32,646 nt of DNA. Origin: Eubacteriales bacterium. GTDB lineage: Bacteria; Bacillota; Clostridia; Oscillospirales; CAG-382. The DNA lies in the NCBI GenBank assembly GCA_028705495.1, contig JAQWDK010000025.1, forward strand, positions 1 to 32,646. The letters run 5' to 3'. Of the stretch, positions 7,491 through 17,340 are shown piece by piece. Below the pieces are notes generated by a model. The model was not told the DNA's origin. It worked only from the letters and a program-made list of their open reading frames with translations, and made no database searches. Each line of letters begins with the position of its first letter. The first letter of the stretch is position 1. Position numbers and translations under genes: made by a program.

Positions 7491-8283
7491 TATCAATCTC
7501 CATAATTTTTTTCTTTCTGTATTCTGTTGGTGAACACCCAAATTTCTTCTTGAACATTTTTGAAAACAGAAATACATCATTGTAACCTGTTGAGAGCGCA
7601 GCCTGCGTAACAGAATAACCTTTTTCGCATATTAGTTTAGCAGCTTTTTTAAGCCTAAAATCGAGCAAATAAGCCTGCGGAGAGACACCAGTATGTTTCT
7701 TGAACACTGTGCTGAAATAGCTTCTGTTAAGGTTGAGTCTATTCGCTATTTCTCCTATGCAAAGCGGCATCATGTATTCGTTTTCAATGCATGAAAGAGC
7801 TTGTTCGATATAAATTTTACTCTTATCTTCATTTACTTCTTCTGGACCGTCAAGTTCTGAAAATATCTCCCAAATACGCGCACAAACAAAAGCCTCATGC
7901 CCCTTATCAAGCGTAGAAAGCTCATAAAAACGGTTGAAAATCACCCCTAAACGTCTTGAAGTGACAACACGGTTATTGAATGCCGGAGGTAGCGTAACAC
8001 CACATTCAAATCCAACCCAGATATAATGCCAAGGTGAGTCTTTGTCAGCTTCATAATAAGTGAATTCGTATGGTTTTATAATAAAAACCTCACCTGCTTC
8101 AACGTGGTATCTTTTGTTATCTGCAACAAATACTCCTCTGCCTGACACAACATAATGCAATAAATAGTATTCTCTTGATGATGGACCGAAACTATGAGAA
8201 GGTAGACATTTTTGCTGCCCACAAACTAAAGGATTTATGTCCTTAAACTTGAGATTTTGAATAAGATAATTATGCGGATTCAA
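7471..8283 (-). CDS. AraC-family transcriptional regulator
   Basis: A 270-residue regulator with an N-terminal AraC-type cupin sensor (about 30-150, including YHVEAGEVFIIKPYEF) and a C-terminal double helix-turn-helix (about 170-265, including RSYFSTVFKKHTGVSPQAYL and FLFSKMFKKKFGCSPTEYRK). It is divergent from the GH4 galactosidase gene, so it is most likely the activator of that gene responding to a sugar (inference). Start is TTG 8283 with an ideal GGAGGTG site 7 bases upstream. Its promoter is at 8310-8339. The Fpg-like gene overlaps its 3' end. Confidence 0.93.
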   Translation of the reverse strand: MNPHNYLIQNLKFKDINPLVCGQQKCLPSHSFGPSSREYYLLHYVVSGRGVFVADNKRYHVEAGEVFIIKPYEFTYYEADKDSPWHYIWVGFECGVTLPPAFNNRVVTSRRLGVIFNRFYELSTLDKGHEAFVCARIWEIFSELDGPEEVNEDKSKIYIEQALSCIENEYMMPLCIGEIANRLNLNRSYFSTVFKKHTGVSPQAYLLDFRLKKAAKLICEKGYSVTQAALSTGYNDVFLFSKMFKKKFGCSPTEYRKKKIMEIDNGTTRN

Positions 8284-8309
8284 AATATTTCACCTCCAAT
8301 ACATCCAAC

Positions 8310-8339
8310 ATTATAACAAATATATACAACACAATGCAA
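8310..8339 (-). promoter_or_regulatory. Promoter of the AraC regulator gene
   Basis: TTGCAT (8339-8334), 18-base spacer, perfect TATAAT (8315-8310), reading leftward. Confidence 0.65.
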
Positions 8340-8361
8340 TTCATTTTTTAAATAAATGATG

Positions 8362-8402
8362 TAAAATAGTAGTGAAAGAAAAAATTGATACGTGCGTATC
8401 AA
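8362..8402 (+). promoter_or_regulatory. GH4 gene -10 box and perfect 18-bp palindromic operator
   Basis: A TAAAAT -10 box (8362-8367) lacks a good -35, which fits activator-dependent initiation. Just downstream, at 8385-8402, is TTGATACGTGCGTATCAA: two 8-bp arms around a TG centre, ending 22 bases before the GH4 start codon. This looks like an operator for a dimeric helix-turn-helix protein. It is a perfect inverted repeat, unlike the direct-repeat sites usual for AraC proteins, so a second regulator may bind it. Confidence 0.55.
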
Positions 8403-8424
8403 TAATAATGGGAGGTTCAATATA

Positions 8425-9747
8425 ATGCCGAAAATTACCTTTATGGGAGCCGGAAGCACTGTTTTTGCAAGAAATGTTCTTGGGGACTGTATGTGCTCTC
8501 CTGTACTCCGTGACAGCGAAATTGCACTTTACGATATCGACGGGGAAAGACTGAGAGATTCGGAAGTTATCCTCAGTGCGATTAACAACAACATAAACGA
8601 GGGTAGAGCAAAAATAAAATGCTACCTTGGAGTTGAGAATCGCAAAGAGGCACTAAGAGGTGCTGATTTTGTTGTTGATGCTATTCAGGTTGGTTTATAC
8701 GATCCATGTACGATCATTGATTTTGAAGTACCGAAAAAGTATGGTCTTCGTCAGACCATAGCTGACACACTCGGCATAGGCGGTATAATGCGCGGTCTCC
8801 GCACAATTCCAGTGCTTCGCGATTTTGCTCGTGATATGGAAGAAGTTTGTCCGAACGCATGGTTCCTTAACTATACTAACCCTATGGCAATTCTATCTGG
8901 TTATATGCAAAGATACACTGGTGTTAAAACTGTTGGCCTCTGTCACAGCGTACAGTGCTGCTCAAGCGGACTTTTAAATGATTTAGGTATGCAAGACAAG
9001 CTCGAAGGTCGAAAAGAAGTAATCGCTGGTATAAACCACATGGCATGGCTCCTTGAGATATATGATAAAGAAGGTAATGATCTTTATCCTGAAATCAGAA
9101 GACGCGCTATACATAAACTCGAAAACGAAAAGTTCTATGATATGGTTCGTTATGAGTACATCCGCCGCCTTGGTTATTACTGCACAGAATCAAGCGAGCA
9201 TAACGCTGAGTATAATCCTTTTTTCATAAAATCTGAATACCCTGAATTAATTGAAAAGTACAATATACCGCTCGACGAATATCCGAGAAGGTGCATTAAT
9301 CAGATTGCGGGTTGGAAAAGCGAGCGTGATAGAATACTCGCTGATGGTAAAATAACCCACAACCGCTCTGGTGAGTATGCTTCCTATATAATGGAATCAA
9401 TGGTAACAGGGAAACCGTACAAAATTGGCGGAAACGTTCTCAATACAGGGCTCATCGAAAACCTACCTGCTGATGCATGTGTTGAGGTTTCATGTCTTGT
9501 TGATAACATGGGTGTTCATCCGACTCATGTAGGTAGATTACCTGTACATCTTGCCGGAATGAACATGACAAACATAAATGCACAGTTGATGACAATTGAA
9601 GCTTCAGTTACCAAAAAGAGAGAGGATATTTATCGCGCAGCCATGCTTGAGCCACATACAGCAGCTGAGTTGTCCATCGACGATATTGTAAGCATGTGTG
9701 ACGAACTTATAGAAGCTCACGGCGACTACATGAAAGAATATCGTTAA
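8425..9747 (+). CDS. melA: GH4 alpha-galactosidase (MelA-type, NAD+/Mn2+-dependent)
   Basis: A 440-residue glycoside hydrolase family 4 enzyme. It has an N-terminal Rossmann strand (MPKITFMGAGSTVF), the NYTNPMAI motif, the metal-binding GLCHSVQ motif and INHMAW with the second metal/catalytic His. GH4 enzymes cleave by an oxidation-elimination mechanism with NAD+ and Mn2+. The CHSV form is the one seen in alpha-galactosidases such as E. coli MelA; alpha-galacturonidase or another alpha-glycosidase cannot be excluded. It is cytoplasmic, so the substrate must be imported, but no transporter is in this window. ATG 8425 with GGGAGG 9 bases upstream is preferred over the in-frame GTG at 8392, which lies inside the palindromic operator. 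Confidence 0.88.
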   Translation: MPKITFMGAGSTVFARNVLGDCMCSPVLRDSEIALYDIDGERLRDSEVILSAINNNINEGRAKIKCYLGVENRKEALRGADFVVDAIQVGLYDPCTIIDFEVPKKYGLRQTIADTLGIGGIMRGLRTIPVLRDFARDMEEVCPNAWFLNYTNPMAILSGYMQRYTGVKTVGLCHSVQCCSSGLLNDLGMQDKLEGRKEVIAGINHMAWLLEIYDKEGNDLYPEIRRRAIHKLENEKFYDMVRYEYIRRLGYYCTESSEHNAEYNPFFIKSEYPELIEKYNIPLDEYPRRCINQIAGWKSERDRILADGKITHNRSGEYASYIMESMVTGKPYKIGGNVLNTGLIENLPADACVEVSCLVDNMGVHPTHVGRLPVHLAGMNMTNINAQLMTIEASVTKKREDIYRAAMLEPHTAAELSIDDIVSMCDELIEAHGDYMKEYR

Positions 9748-9766
9748 TAAATATTAAGTATACTGT

Positions 9767-9838
9767 CCGGATCGTTAGAACACCGACTAAACTTACAAAA
9801 AGAATCGGTAGGAAAGCGATCCGGCTCTCCCTTTTCGT
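9767..9838 (+). terminator. Candidate terminator or structured RNA after the GH4 gene
   Basis: A two-tier hairpin has an outer stem CCGGATCG (9767-9774) / CGATCCGG (9817-9824) and an inner stem ACCGA / TCGGT. It is followed by CTCTCCCTTTTCGTTT. The stem is stronger than needed and the T tract is interrupted, so another RNA role is possible. Confidence 0.45.
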
Positions 9839-9845
9839 TTGCGTG

Positions 9846-9879
9846 CCTATTATATAAAATGCAAATTTTATATAATAGG
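9846..9879. repeat. Perfect 15-bp inverted repeat with GCAA loop
   Basis: CCTATTATATAAAAT (9846-9860) and its exact complement ATTTTATATAATAGG (9865-9879) flank GCAA, a GNRA-type tetraloop. No T tract follows, so it is not a standard terminator. Confidence 0.7.
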
Positions 9880-9955
9880 ATAGGGGTAGTGAAAATCAAA
9901 CCTCTAAATCCTTGAAATGACTGGTTTTCTGTAGATTTAAATCATTTTACGGAAT

Positions 9956-9986
9956 AAAAAATAGCCTTATAACAAGGCTATTTTTT
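9956..9986. terminator. Bidirectional intrinsic terminator
   Basis: A perfect 13-bp stem AAAAAATAGCCTT / AAGGCTATTTTTT with loop ATAAC. It ends the leftward glycine-rich protein gene (stop 9995) and could also stop rightward transcription from the GH4 gene. Confidence 0.88.
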
Positions 9987-9994
9987 ATATTGTT

Positions 9995-10555
9995 TTATAT
10001 TCCTAATTCTGCTTTCATTGCTTCAAGCTCATCTTCAACCGAAGCATTCGCAGATGATTTACCATATTTCTCGGCGGGTGCTTCTGCTTCATCAATCGGA
10101 GCTTCGTTCAGTTCTGTCATTGCATTTGCTTTATCAAGCATATTGTCGACCTTTTGTTCCATATCCTTGAACTTAGAAACTGCATTTGCACTACCAGCGC
10201 CAATTGTGTTAAATTGATTGACTTTTTCCTGTGTTCTTTCAATAAAGGCTATTAAAATTATTAATGATACAACAATAACAAAAACACTGCCGCAACCATA
10301 ACCTCTTCCGGTTATTCTTGGACCGCCAAATCCCATATAAGGTCTGTTGTAATGGCCGAAACGAAATACAGGACCTCCTCCAAAACCGCCAAAGTTTCCT
10401 GAACTATGTGAATTCCCTGCTCTGCCGAATGAACCGCCGCTTCTTCCGGAACTTCCAGAACGACCGCCTGAAACACGACCACCACCGAAGCCAGAAGATC
10501 TTCCGCCCCGGAACCCGCCGCCGAAACCACCGCCTCCGCGACCTGCTCTACCCAT
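9995..10555 (-). CDS. Glycine-rich N-terminus, single-TM protein, unknown function
   Basis: A 186-residue protein in three parts. Residues 1 to about 90 are Gly/Arg/Ser-rich low complexity (GRGGGGFGGG, SGGRSGSSGR). One membrane helix lies at about 99-114 (SVFVIVVSLIILIAFI). The C-terminal tail is an acidic, Ala/Glu-rich probable coiled coil. There is no signal peptidase site. ATG 10555 has AAGGTGG 6 bases upstream. GGG-rich tails next to one TM occur in TPM-domain (YgcG-like) and related membrane proteins, but no TPM domain is present here. It has its own promoter and terminator. Function is not recognised. Confidence 0.7.
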   Translation of the reverse strand: MGRAGRGGGGFGGGFRGGRSSGFGGGRVSGGRSGSSGRSGGSFGRAGNSHSSGNFGGFGGGPVFRFGHYNRPYMGFGGPRITGRGYGCGSVFVIVVSLIILIAFIERTQEKVNQFNTIGAGSANAVSKFKDMEQKVDNMLDKANAMTELNEAPIDEAEAPAEKYGKSSANASVEDELEAMKAELGI

Positions 10556-10615
10556 CTTAGACCACCTTCTGCCGCACAAGCGACTGTGATTACCATGAAT
10601 TTTATACCTGTTTTT

Positions 10616-10644
10616 ATAATAACATATTATTATTCAAAAAACAA
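10616..10644 (-). promoter_or_regulatory. Promoter of the glycine-rich protein gene
   Basis: TTGTTT (10644-10639), 17-base spacer, TATTAT (10621-10616). It lies just after the enolase terminator. Confidence 0.5.
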
Positions 10645-10659
10645 TATAAGTAAAAATAA

Positions 10660-10690
10660 TTTGCCCGGAAGAATGTATCTTCCGGGCAAA
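10660..10690 (-). terminator. Intrinsic terminator of eno
   Basis: A perfect 13-bp stem TTTGCCCGGAAGA / TCTTCCGGGCAAA with a 5-base loop, 18 bases after the enolase stop, is followed on the minus strand by TTATTTTTACTT. Confidence 0.88.
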
Positions 10691-10707
10691 AAATGTTTTT
10701 TATATTT

Positions 10708-12048
<1,341 letters not shown>

Positions 12049-13755
12049 TTATTTCAGCTCAACGCTTTTTTCAAAATTATCGATCCAATCAGTTACTGTT
12101 TTTACAAGACTGCCTCCAAAAACATCACCGAACGGTAACTCAAAACCAGCATCAACAACTAGTTCTGAAAAAGTTAACTTGCCGGCGTTTTTAACAAAGT
12201 GAAGATATTTTTCCCAAGCTTTATCTCTTGAACTTTGCATATCAGCCCAGCATTGCAATGCGACTGTTTGAGCAAGGCAGTAGTCAATATAATAGAACGG
12301 ACGTTGGTAGATATGTGATTGACGCTGCCAACCCTTCCCTTCTCCGTAGAAGGTTATTTCACCTAACTTCATCCAAGGCATATATATAGCAAGGAGCTTT
12401 TTCCATTCTTCATGACGCATTGCAGGTGTCATTTCAGGGTTTTCATAAACTATATGCTGAAAATGGTCGACCATAGTTCCATATGGTATAAAGGTTAGAG
12501 CAGCGCTTATATGATGATATTTGTACTTATTTGTATCTTTACCGAAGAAGCCCTCCGCCCAATCCCAAGCTAAAAATTCCATGCTCATAGAATGAACTTC
12601 ACAGCTTTCATTTGTAGGTTGTCTGTAGACTGATGGGTAAAAATCGCGAGACATATAGAAAGCGAAGGCGTGACCTGCTTCGTGAGTCATAACATCAACA
12701 TCGTGAGATGTGTTGTTGAAGTTTGCAAATATAAACGGCATCCTGCAGTCTGGAAGGAAGGTGCAATAGCCGCCTCCTGCTTTCCCTTTTTTGCTTAGAA
12801 CATCAAAATATTCACCATCGTACAGCGCATCAATGAACTCAGCAGTTTCTGGGGACAGCTCATGATAGAATTTCTTTGCATGAGCTAATATATCATCAGA
12901 TGTACCCTGGGGTTTTGGATTACCTGTTCTAAAACTAAGTGCTGCATCAGCGAAAGTTAGAGGATAACTAACACCGAGTCTTTTTGCTTGCGCGCGGTAA
13001 AGTCTATCAGCTACAGGGACAAGATGATCCCTTACAGACTTTCGGAAAAGCTCGACATCGTTCTTATCATAGCTTTCTCTTGACATTTTATTATATCCAA
13101 GAGGGATATAATTTTCATAACCCATTTTTTTTGCTTGGGTATCACGAAGCTTAACGAGATCATCATAGAGATTATCAAGCTTGTCCGCGTTATCAGCATA
13201 AAATTGACCTTCTGCATTCCAAGCAGCTTCTCTCACTTCATCATCTGCGCTTAGTTTATATGGTGATAGCTGTGATAAAGTACGCTTTTCACCGTCAAAA
13301 TCAATCTGTGCTGATGCGATAAGTTTAGAATAATCGGTTACAAGTTTATTTTCTTCTTGAAGTTCTGTTATTATTTCGGGCGAAAATGTTTTTAGAGATA
13401 TTTCAATTTTTTTGAAAATTAAGCTTCCGTAGCTTTTTTCAAAATCGTTTCTGAAAGGAGAATCGAAAAAAGCAAGACTGAAAGTTTGCATAGCTTCTTG
13501 AAGAAGCGGCAATTTTTCATCAAGGTATCTCATTTCACCATCGTAAAACTCGTCTTTGGTGTCAATCATATGCCTTGTATAAGCGGTTGAATACATCGTT
13601 TCAACATTATCTTGAATTTTTTCAAGATTGTCAAAAATATTAAGCGCTTCATCAAAGCTTTTTGCTGACTTGAAATTTTCGGTAAGAGAATTAATTTTCT
13701 CTACCAATAATGCTGTATCGGGTCTGCTGTAGTGGATCTCAGAAAATTTAATCAT
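12049..13755 (-). CDS. pepF: Oligoendopeptidase F family zinc metallopeptidase (M3)
   Basis: A 568-residue M3-family cytoplasmic peptidase that cuts short peptides. The zinc site is H358-E359-A-G-H362 (MTHEAGHAFAF), with the third ligand region in the NESCEVHSMSMEF segment. The N-terminus MIKFSEIHYSRPD is typical of the family. ATG 13755 is chosen although its GGGAGG is 13 bases away, because an in-frame ATG at 13800 lies within about 3 bases of the expected transcription start. The gene is followed closely by eno, which may be partly co-transcribed. Confidence 0.92.
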   Translation of the reverse strand: MIKFSEIHYSRPDTALLVEKINSLTENFKSAKSFDEALNIFDNLEKIQDNVETMYSTAYTRHMIDTKDEFYDGEMRYLDEKLPLLQEAMQTFSLAFFDSPFRNDFEKSYGSLIFKKIEISLKTFSPEIITELQEENKLVTDYSKLIASAQIDFDGEKRTLSQLSPYKLSADDEVREAAWNAEGQFYADNADKLDNLYDDLVKLRDTQAKKMGYENYIPLGYNKMSRESYDKNDVELFRKSVRDHLVPVADRLYRAQAKRLGVSYPLTFADAALSFRTGNPKPQGTSDDILAHAKKFYHELSPETAEFIDALYDGEYFDVLSKKGKAGGGYCTFLPDCRMPFIFANFNNTSHDVDVMTHEAGHAFAFYMSRDFYPSVYRQPTNESCEVHSMSMEFLAWDWAEGFFGKDTNKYKYHHISAALTFIPYGTMVDHFQHIVYENPEMTPAMRHEEWKKLLAIYMPWMKLGEITFYGEGKGWQRQSHIYQRPFYYIDYCLAQTVALQCWADMQSSRDKAWEKYLHFVKNAGKLTFSELVVDAGFELPFGDVFGGSLVKTVTDWIDNFEKSVELK

Positions 13756-13802
13756 ACGCTGAAACGAACCTCCCGATTTCATATTAATCTCTATCAACAT
13801 TT

Positions 13803-13831
13803 ATTGTAGCATTAAACTTTGTAAATTGCAA
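13803..13831 (-). promoter_or_regulatory. Promoter of the oligoendopeptidase gene
   Basis: TTGCAA (13831-13826), 17-base spacer, TACAAT (13808-13803), reading leftward. Its position argues for the downstream ATG 13755 as start. Confidence 0.65.
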
Positions 13832-13845
13832 CAGAAATTAATTTG

Positions 13846-15474
13846 TTAACAACATTTGTCGTTAAGCGATGCTAAAACTTTGTCTGTACTCCAGAAGAAT
13901 TTATCTTCTCCAGTCTTTTCCACAAAACCACATCTTTCGAACATACGCATAACCTTTGGCTGAACTCCTGCAAAAAATACAGTTGTGTTATCTTTTTGGA
14001 GTTTTTCACAGAAATTTGTGAGTGAATTTACAGCAGACATGTCTGCAATCGGAACCCCTCTGAGTGAAAGAATAAGAATATCCTTACGCTCATCACTGCT
14101 GAGTTTTTCAATCAGCTTATCCACTGTACCAAAATACAGCGGTCCGACAATGTATGCGACTTCTGTTTTCCTGTGGAGATTACAATAAGAACCCTCACAG
14201 AGCTTTTCTTTATCTATGTCGCTAATTGTAACCTGAACATTTGAAATGCTTACCATAAATAGTATGACAGAGAAAATGATGCCGAGCATTATAGCTATGG
14301 TAAGATCAAAAACAACTGTAGCGATCATAGTTATTGAAAATTGAAAAATAGCGCCTTTAAAGCGTTTCCCGAATATTATTTTAATCGCATCCCAGTCATT
14401 CATTCTCCACGCCGTTACAATCAAAACACCAGCAAGAGCTGAGAGAGGTATTTTTGATATTACAGGTGATAGCAGAAAAATCGACAAAAGAAGTATTATG
14501 GAATGTATAATACTAACCAGTCTTGTTTTACCACCGGTTTTAATTGATACGCTTGTCCTTGCTATCGCAGCAGTAGCCGGCACACCGCCGAAAAACGGGA
14601 TTATCATATTGCCTATACCCAATGCAGTTAGCTCAATTTGTGCATCGAACTTTTCGTTTCTTATCCTCCCAGCGCTTGCATCGCAAAGCAAACTCTCAAC
14701 AAGTGCTAAAGCAGCTATTGAAATAGCCGGTATGATGAATTTATTCAAATCGGTAAAGTTTATTGATGTTAAATTTAATCGATCAGGTAGCAAAACAGTT
14801 TGAGGAATCACTCCTACAACTGAAGTCTTAAAGCTAAATATTATATTTAATGCAGTGACGATAATAATAGCAGCTAAAGATGAAGGCATAAATTTTGCGA
14901 GCTTTTTTGGATAAAAGATCATGAAGGCAATAACTGATAAACCAATTATAAGCGACGTCACATTAATTTGATTCGGTATTGTAAAATAGTTTAGTATTTT
15001 CTCCATCAAAGAGCCACCTTCCGATGTTAAACCGGTGAGGTTATTTATTTGACCGAGGGCTATTATAACAGCTATACCCGAAGTAAAACCTGTAATAACA
15101 GGCATTGGTATGAAGGTTATAATATTTCCAAACATTAATATCCCTGCAAGAATTAGAATTATTCCTGCCAAAAAAGAAGCAATGAACATACCTTGAATAC
15201 CATGAGCTGCAATCAGTGGAAGTAAAATTGCTGTCATAGCACCGGACGGTCCTGATATTTGGAACGATGTTCCCGAAAGGCCGCCTATAAATATACCAGC
15301 AATTATGGCCGATATCAACCCAGCAGCTGCATTAGCTCCATTACTGACACCAAAAGCCAGAGCAAGAGGGAGAGCGACAGCAGCGACGGTGATCCCGGCC
15401 AATAAATCACTACCAAAGGTTTTTTTATTATAACCTTTGAACTCATTTTTTAACATCCTTAGAAATTTCAACAA
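13846..15474 (-). CDS. SulP-family anion transporter with STAS domain
   Basis: A 542-residue membrane transporter of the SulP/SLC26 family. The first ~400 residues contain about 10-14 hydrophobic segments, beginning LLAGITVAAVALPLALAFGV with the family's GISGPSGAMTA-like loop (FQISGPSGAMTAILLPLI). The C-terminal cytoplasmic STAS domain (about 440-535) includes YFGTVDKLIEKL and VPIADMSAVNSL. Substrates in the family include sulfate, bicarbonate, fumarate and other anions, and none can be chosen from sequence alone. Start is one of two adjacent TTG codons (15474 or 15471) just after AGGTGA. It has its own promoter. Confidence 0.92.
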   Translation of the reverse strand: MLKFLRMLKNEFKGYNKKTFGSDLLAGITVAAVALPLALAFGVSNGANAAAGLISAIIAGIFIGGLSGTSFQISGPSGAMTAILLPLIAAHGIQGMFIASFLAGIILILAGILMFGNIITFIPMPVITGFTSGIAVIIALGQINNLTGLTSEGGSLMEKILNYFTIPNQINVTSLIIGLSVIAFMIFYPKKLAKFMPSSLAAIIIVTALNIIFSFKTSVVGVIPQTVLLPDRLNLTSINFTDLNKFIIPAISIAALALVESLLCDASAGRIRNEKFDAQIELTALGIGNMIIPFFGGVPATAAIARTSVSIKTGGKTRLVSIIHSIILLLSIFLLSPVISKIPLSALAGVLIVTAWRMNDWDAIKIIFGKRFKGAIFQFSITMIATVVFDLTIAIMLGIIFSVILFMVSISNVQVTISDIDKEKLCEGSYCNLHRKTEVAYIVGPLYFGTVDKLIEKLSSDERKDILILSLRGVPIADMSAVNSLTNFCEKLQKDNTTVFFAGVQPKVMRMFERCGFVEKTGEDKFFWSTDKVLASLNDKCC

Positions 15475-15499
15475 ATCACCTTATTTTATATTATACTTT

Positions 15500-15528
15500 A
15501 TTATATCCCTAAAAACGGTTATATTCAA
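15500..15528 (-). promoter_or_regulatory. Promoter of the SulP transporter gene
   Basis: TTGAAT (15528-15523), 17-base spacer, perfect TATAAT (15505-15500). Confidence 0.7.
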
Positions 15529-15589
15529 TATGCAAAAAAACGAGCAGTAAATAAAAAAACATCTTTTATTGGGCTATTTCAACAATACC

Positions 15590-17296
15590 TTATATTTCTC
15601 TCATGAGGTTGAACGATTGAAACAAGTTAAGCTTGCCATATCCCCATTGTGTGTTGGGATAGACAATTCCTTCAGAGCGCGATGCACCTCTTATTAAGTA
15701 AGCTCGAATTTGATAAGTGCTCATCGCGATGTCGTTTCTTTCGACGACACCCCACTGCATCATAAGAGCTGCAGCTCCTGCAGTTATTGCTGTAGCGGCA
15801 CTCGTTCCGCTCATTGTACCTAAACCACCAGGAAAATATCCGACAACATCAACCGCTGGAGCAACAAAGTCCGGTGACATAGCAGGTAGTCTTGTTGGTC
15901 CCCACGAGGTTTGCGTGTATAGACTATTGTCCCGGGAGTTGTAACCTCCGCATGTTATTGGTCCTATTGCTGTACTCGGCACAACAATTGTATAATTAGG
16001 ATTAGGTAAAAGAAATTCAACAGATGGGGATACTAATCCTATGATTGGTAGCCATGCATGGTATTCACCACTTAAAATCAAGTCACCATGGACCATTATT
16101 GTCCATATCCCCGGTGTTGCATTTATCAGCTTAACTTCACTCTGCTGGCCCCCACTTCCTCTTGTAGGGAAATAATATTCTATTACAACTGCAGACTTCT
16201 CTAAGACAAGCTTCGCCTCATACCTTGAACCTGATTTAGCTGGTACCCGTCCAATCACCTCACCGGTAGGAGATCTAACCGAAATCGACATCCTGTCGGG
16301 TGCATTATTCCAAATACATACATACACACCTGTCGCATTTTCTCCGATGCGCAATTCGATATTCTGAACTTCGTCTTCCTTCAATATAACGCCCATTGTG
16401 TGATGCCTTGCCTGGCTTTCGTTTCCTGCAGCAGTACAAACACAAACGCCGGTGTTATTGCTAATTTTACTTAAATATTCTTCAAAAATCGAAAAACCAT
16501 CATGACCTCCTTTATTTGTTCCAACTCCTATACAGATAACAACAGGCCTTCCAAGCTCCTGAGATTTTTTTAGTATGTACTCAACTCCTACCATTACCGC
16601 TGAAGATTCATAAACGTTTTCCTGCTCCGGAGGTACTAAGTACTTCTCACGATAATAAGGTCTTGCTTGCTTTAATTTAACGACCAAAAGTTCAGCATCC
16701 GGAGCTGCACCAATAAAATTGCCTGATTCTCTTCCGGCGGCAACAGAAGCAAGAAATGTACCGTGGCCTACAGTATCATTTTGAGGAACAATAGAAAAAG
16801 GGTCACTTGATTGCAAAGCTTCATTTATTTGTTCTTGAGTGTACTCAGTTCCTGCACTAAGATTGTATGGCACTGTCCCTCTTACTGTTTGATCATAAAT
16901 AGCTTTTATCTTTGTTGTACCATCCTCGTACTTAAAAATATCCAATGTATAATCAATTCCCGTATCAATAATACCAATAAGAACACCTTGACCACGGAGA
17001 TCAAGAAATGGCTGCTCTTGAACCTGTATGATTCCTGAAGCTTCAAGTTCCTGCCTTCCAAGAAGACCGCATATAAAGGATTCAGAGCTAATAAAAGACG
17101 ATCCAAGATCGACCATAATTTTATCGATAAAGGACCGGTCTACATAAGCAACCAGATAACCGCCGGTCAATAAAGTAGTCGGTATAATATAGGGTTTATC
17201 CTTTATGTATTCGATGAAATTTTCGCTGTTCTGTGCTATAAAATCAACGGTGTTGGGTGAATCGATGAATTCGTTTATATCTACTATGTTATTCAA
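15590..17296 (-). CDS. CspB-like germination protease (S8 subtilase, CspA-like family), triad intact
   Basis: A 568-residue subtilase of the clostridial Csp type. About residues 1-100 form the prodomain, which stays attached as a clamp in characterised Csp proteins. The catalytic triad is D111 (GIIDTGIDYT), H178 (GHGTFLASVAAG) and S499 (MSGTSAATA), with the oxyanion Asn in AAGNES. A beta-rich jelly-roll insert (about 300-420) matches the Csp architecture. There is no secretion signal, as expected for a protein packed into spores. CspB cleaves pro-SleC to trigger cortex hydrolysis (known); that role is inferred here from the divergent sleC-like gene. Start is TTG 17296 with GGAGGG 7 bases upstream, 44 bases after the paralogous pseudoprotease gene, so probably one operon. 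Confidence 0.88.
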   Translation of the reverse strand: MNNIVDINEFIDSPNTVDFIAQNSENFIEYIKDKPYIIPTTLLTGGYLVAYVDRSFIDKIMVDLGSSFISSESFICGLLGRQELEASGIIQVQEQPFLDLRGQGVLIGIIDTGIDYTLDIFKYEDGTTKIKAIYDQTVRGTVPYNLSAGTEYTQEQINEALQSSDPFSIVPQNDTVGHGTFLASVAAGRESGNFIGAAPDAELLVVKLKQARPYYREKYLVPPEQENVYESSAVMVGVEYILKKSQELGRPVVICIGVGTNKGGHDGFSIFEEYLSKISNNTGVCVCTAAGNESQARHHTMGVILKEDEVQNIELRIGENATGVYVCIWNNAPDRMSISVRSPTGEVIGRVPAKSGSRYEAKLVLEKSAVVIEYYFPTRGSGGQQSEVKLINATPGIWTIMVHGDLILSGEYHAWLPIIGLVSPSVEFLLPNPNYTIVVPSTAIGPITCGGYNSRDNSLYTQTSWGPTRLPAMSPDFVAPAVDVVGYFPGGLGTMSGTSAATAITAGAAALMMQWGVVERNDIAMSTYQIRAYLIRGASRSEGIVYPNTQWGYGKLNLFQSFNLMREI

Positions 17297-17340
17297 TTAC
17301 TAACCCTCCGAAGTTTTTGTTTTTGTTCATCAACTCTATG

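Noticed and set aside
10312..10596. Overlapping frame on the minus strand inside the glycine-rich gene
   Set aside because: Its composition is a frame-shifted image of a Gly-rich, low-complexity gene. The other frame has the better ribosome site, a membrane helix and the terminator.
15475..15589. Terminator after the active Csp-like protease
   Set aside because: There are T-rich stretches but no convincing stem of 6 bp or more, so I did not annotate one.
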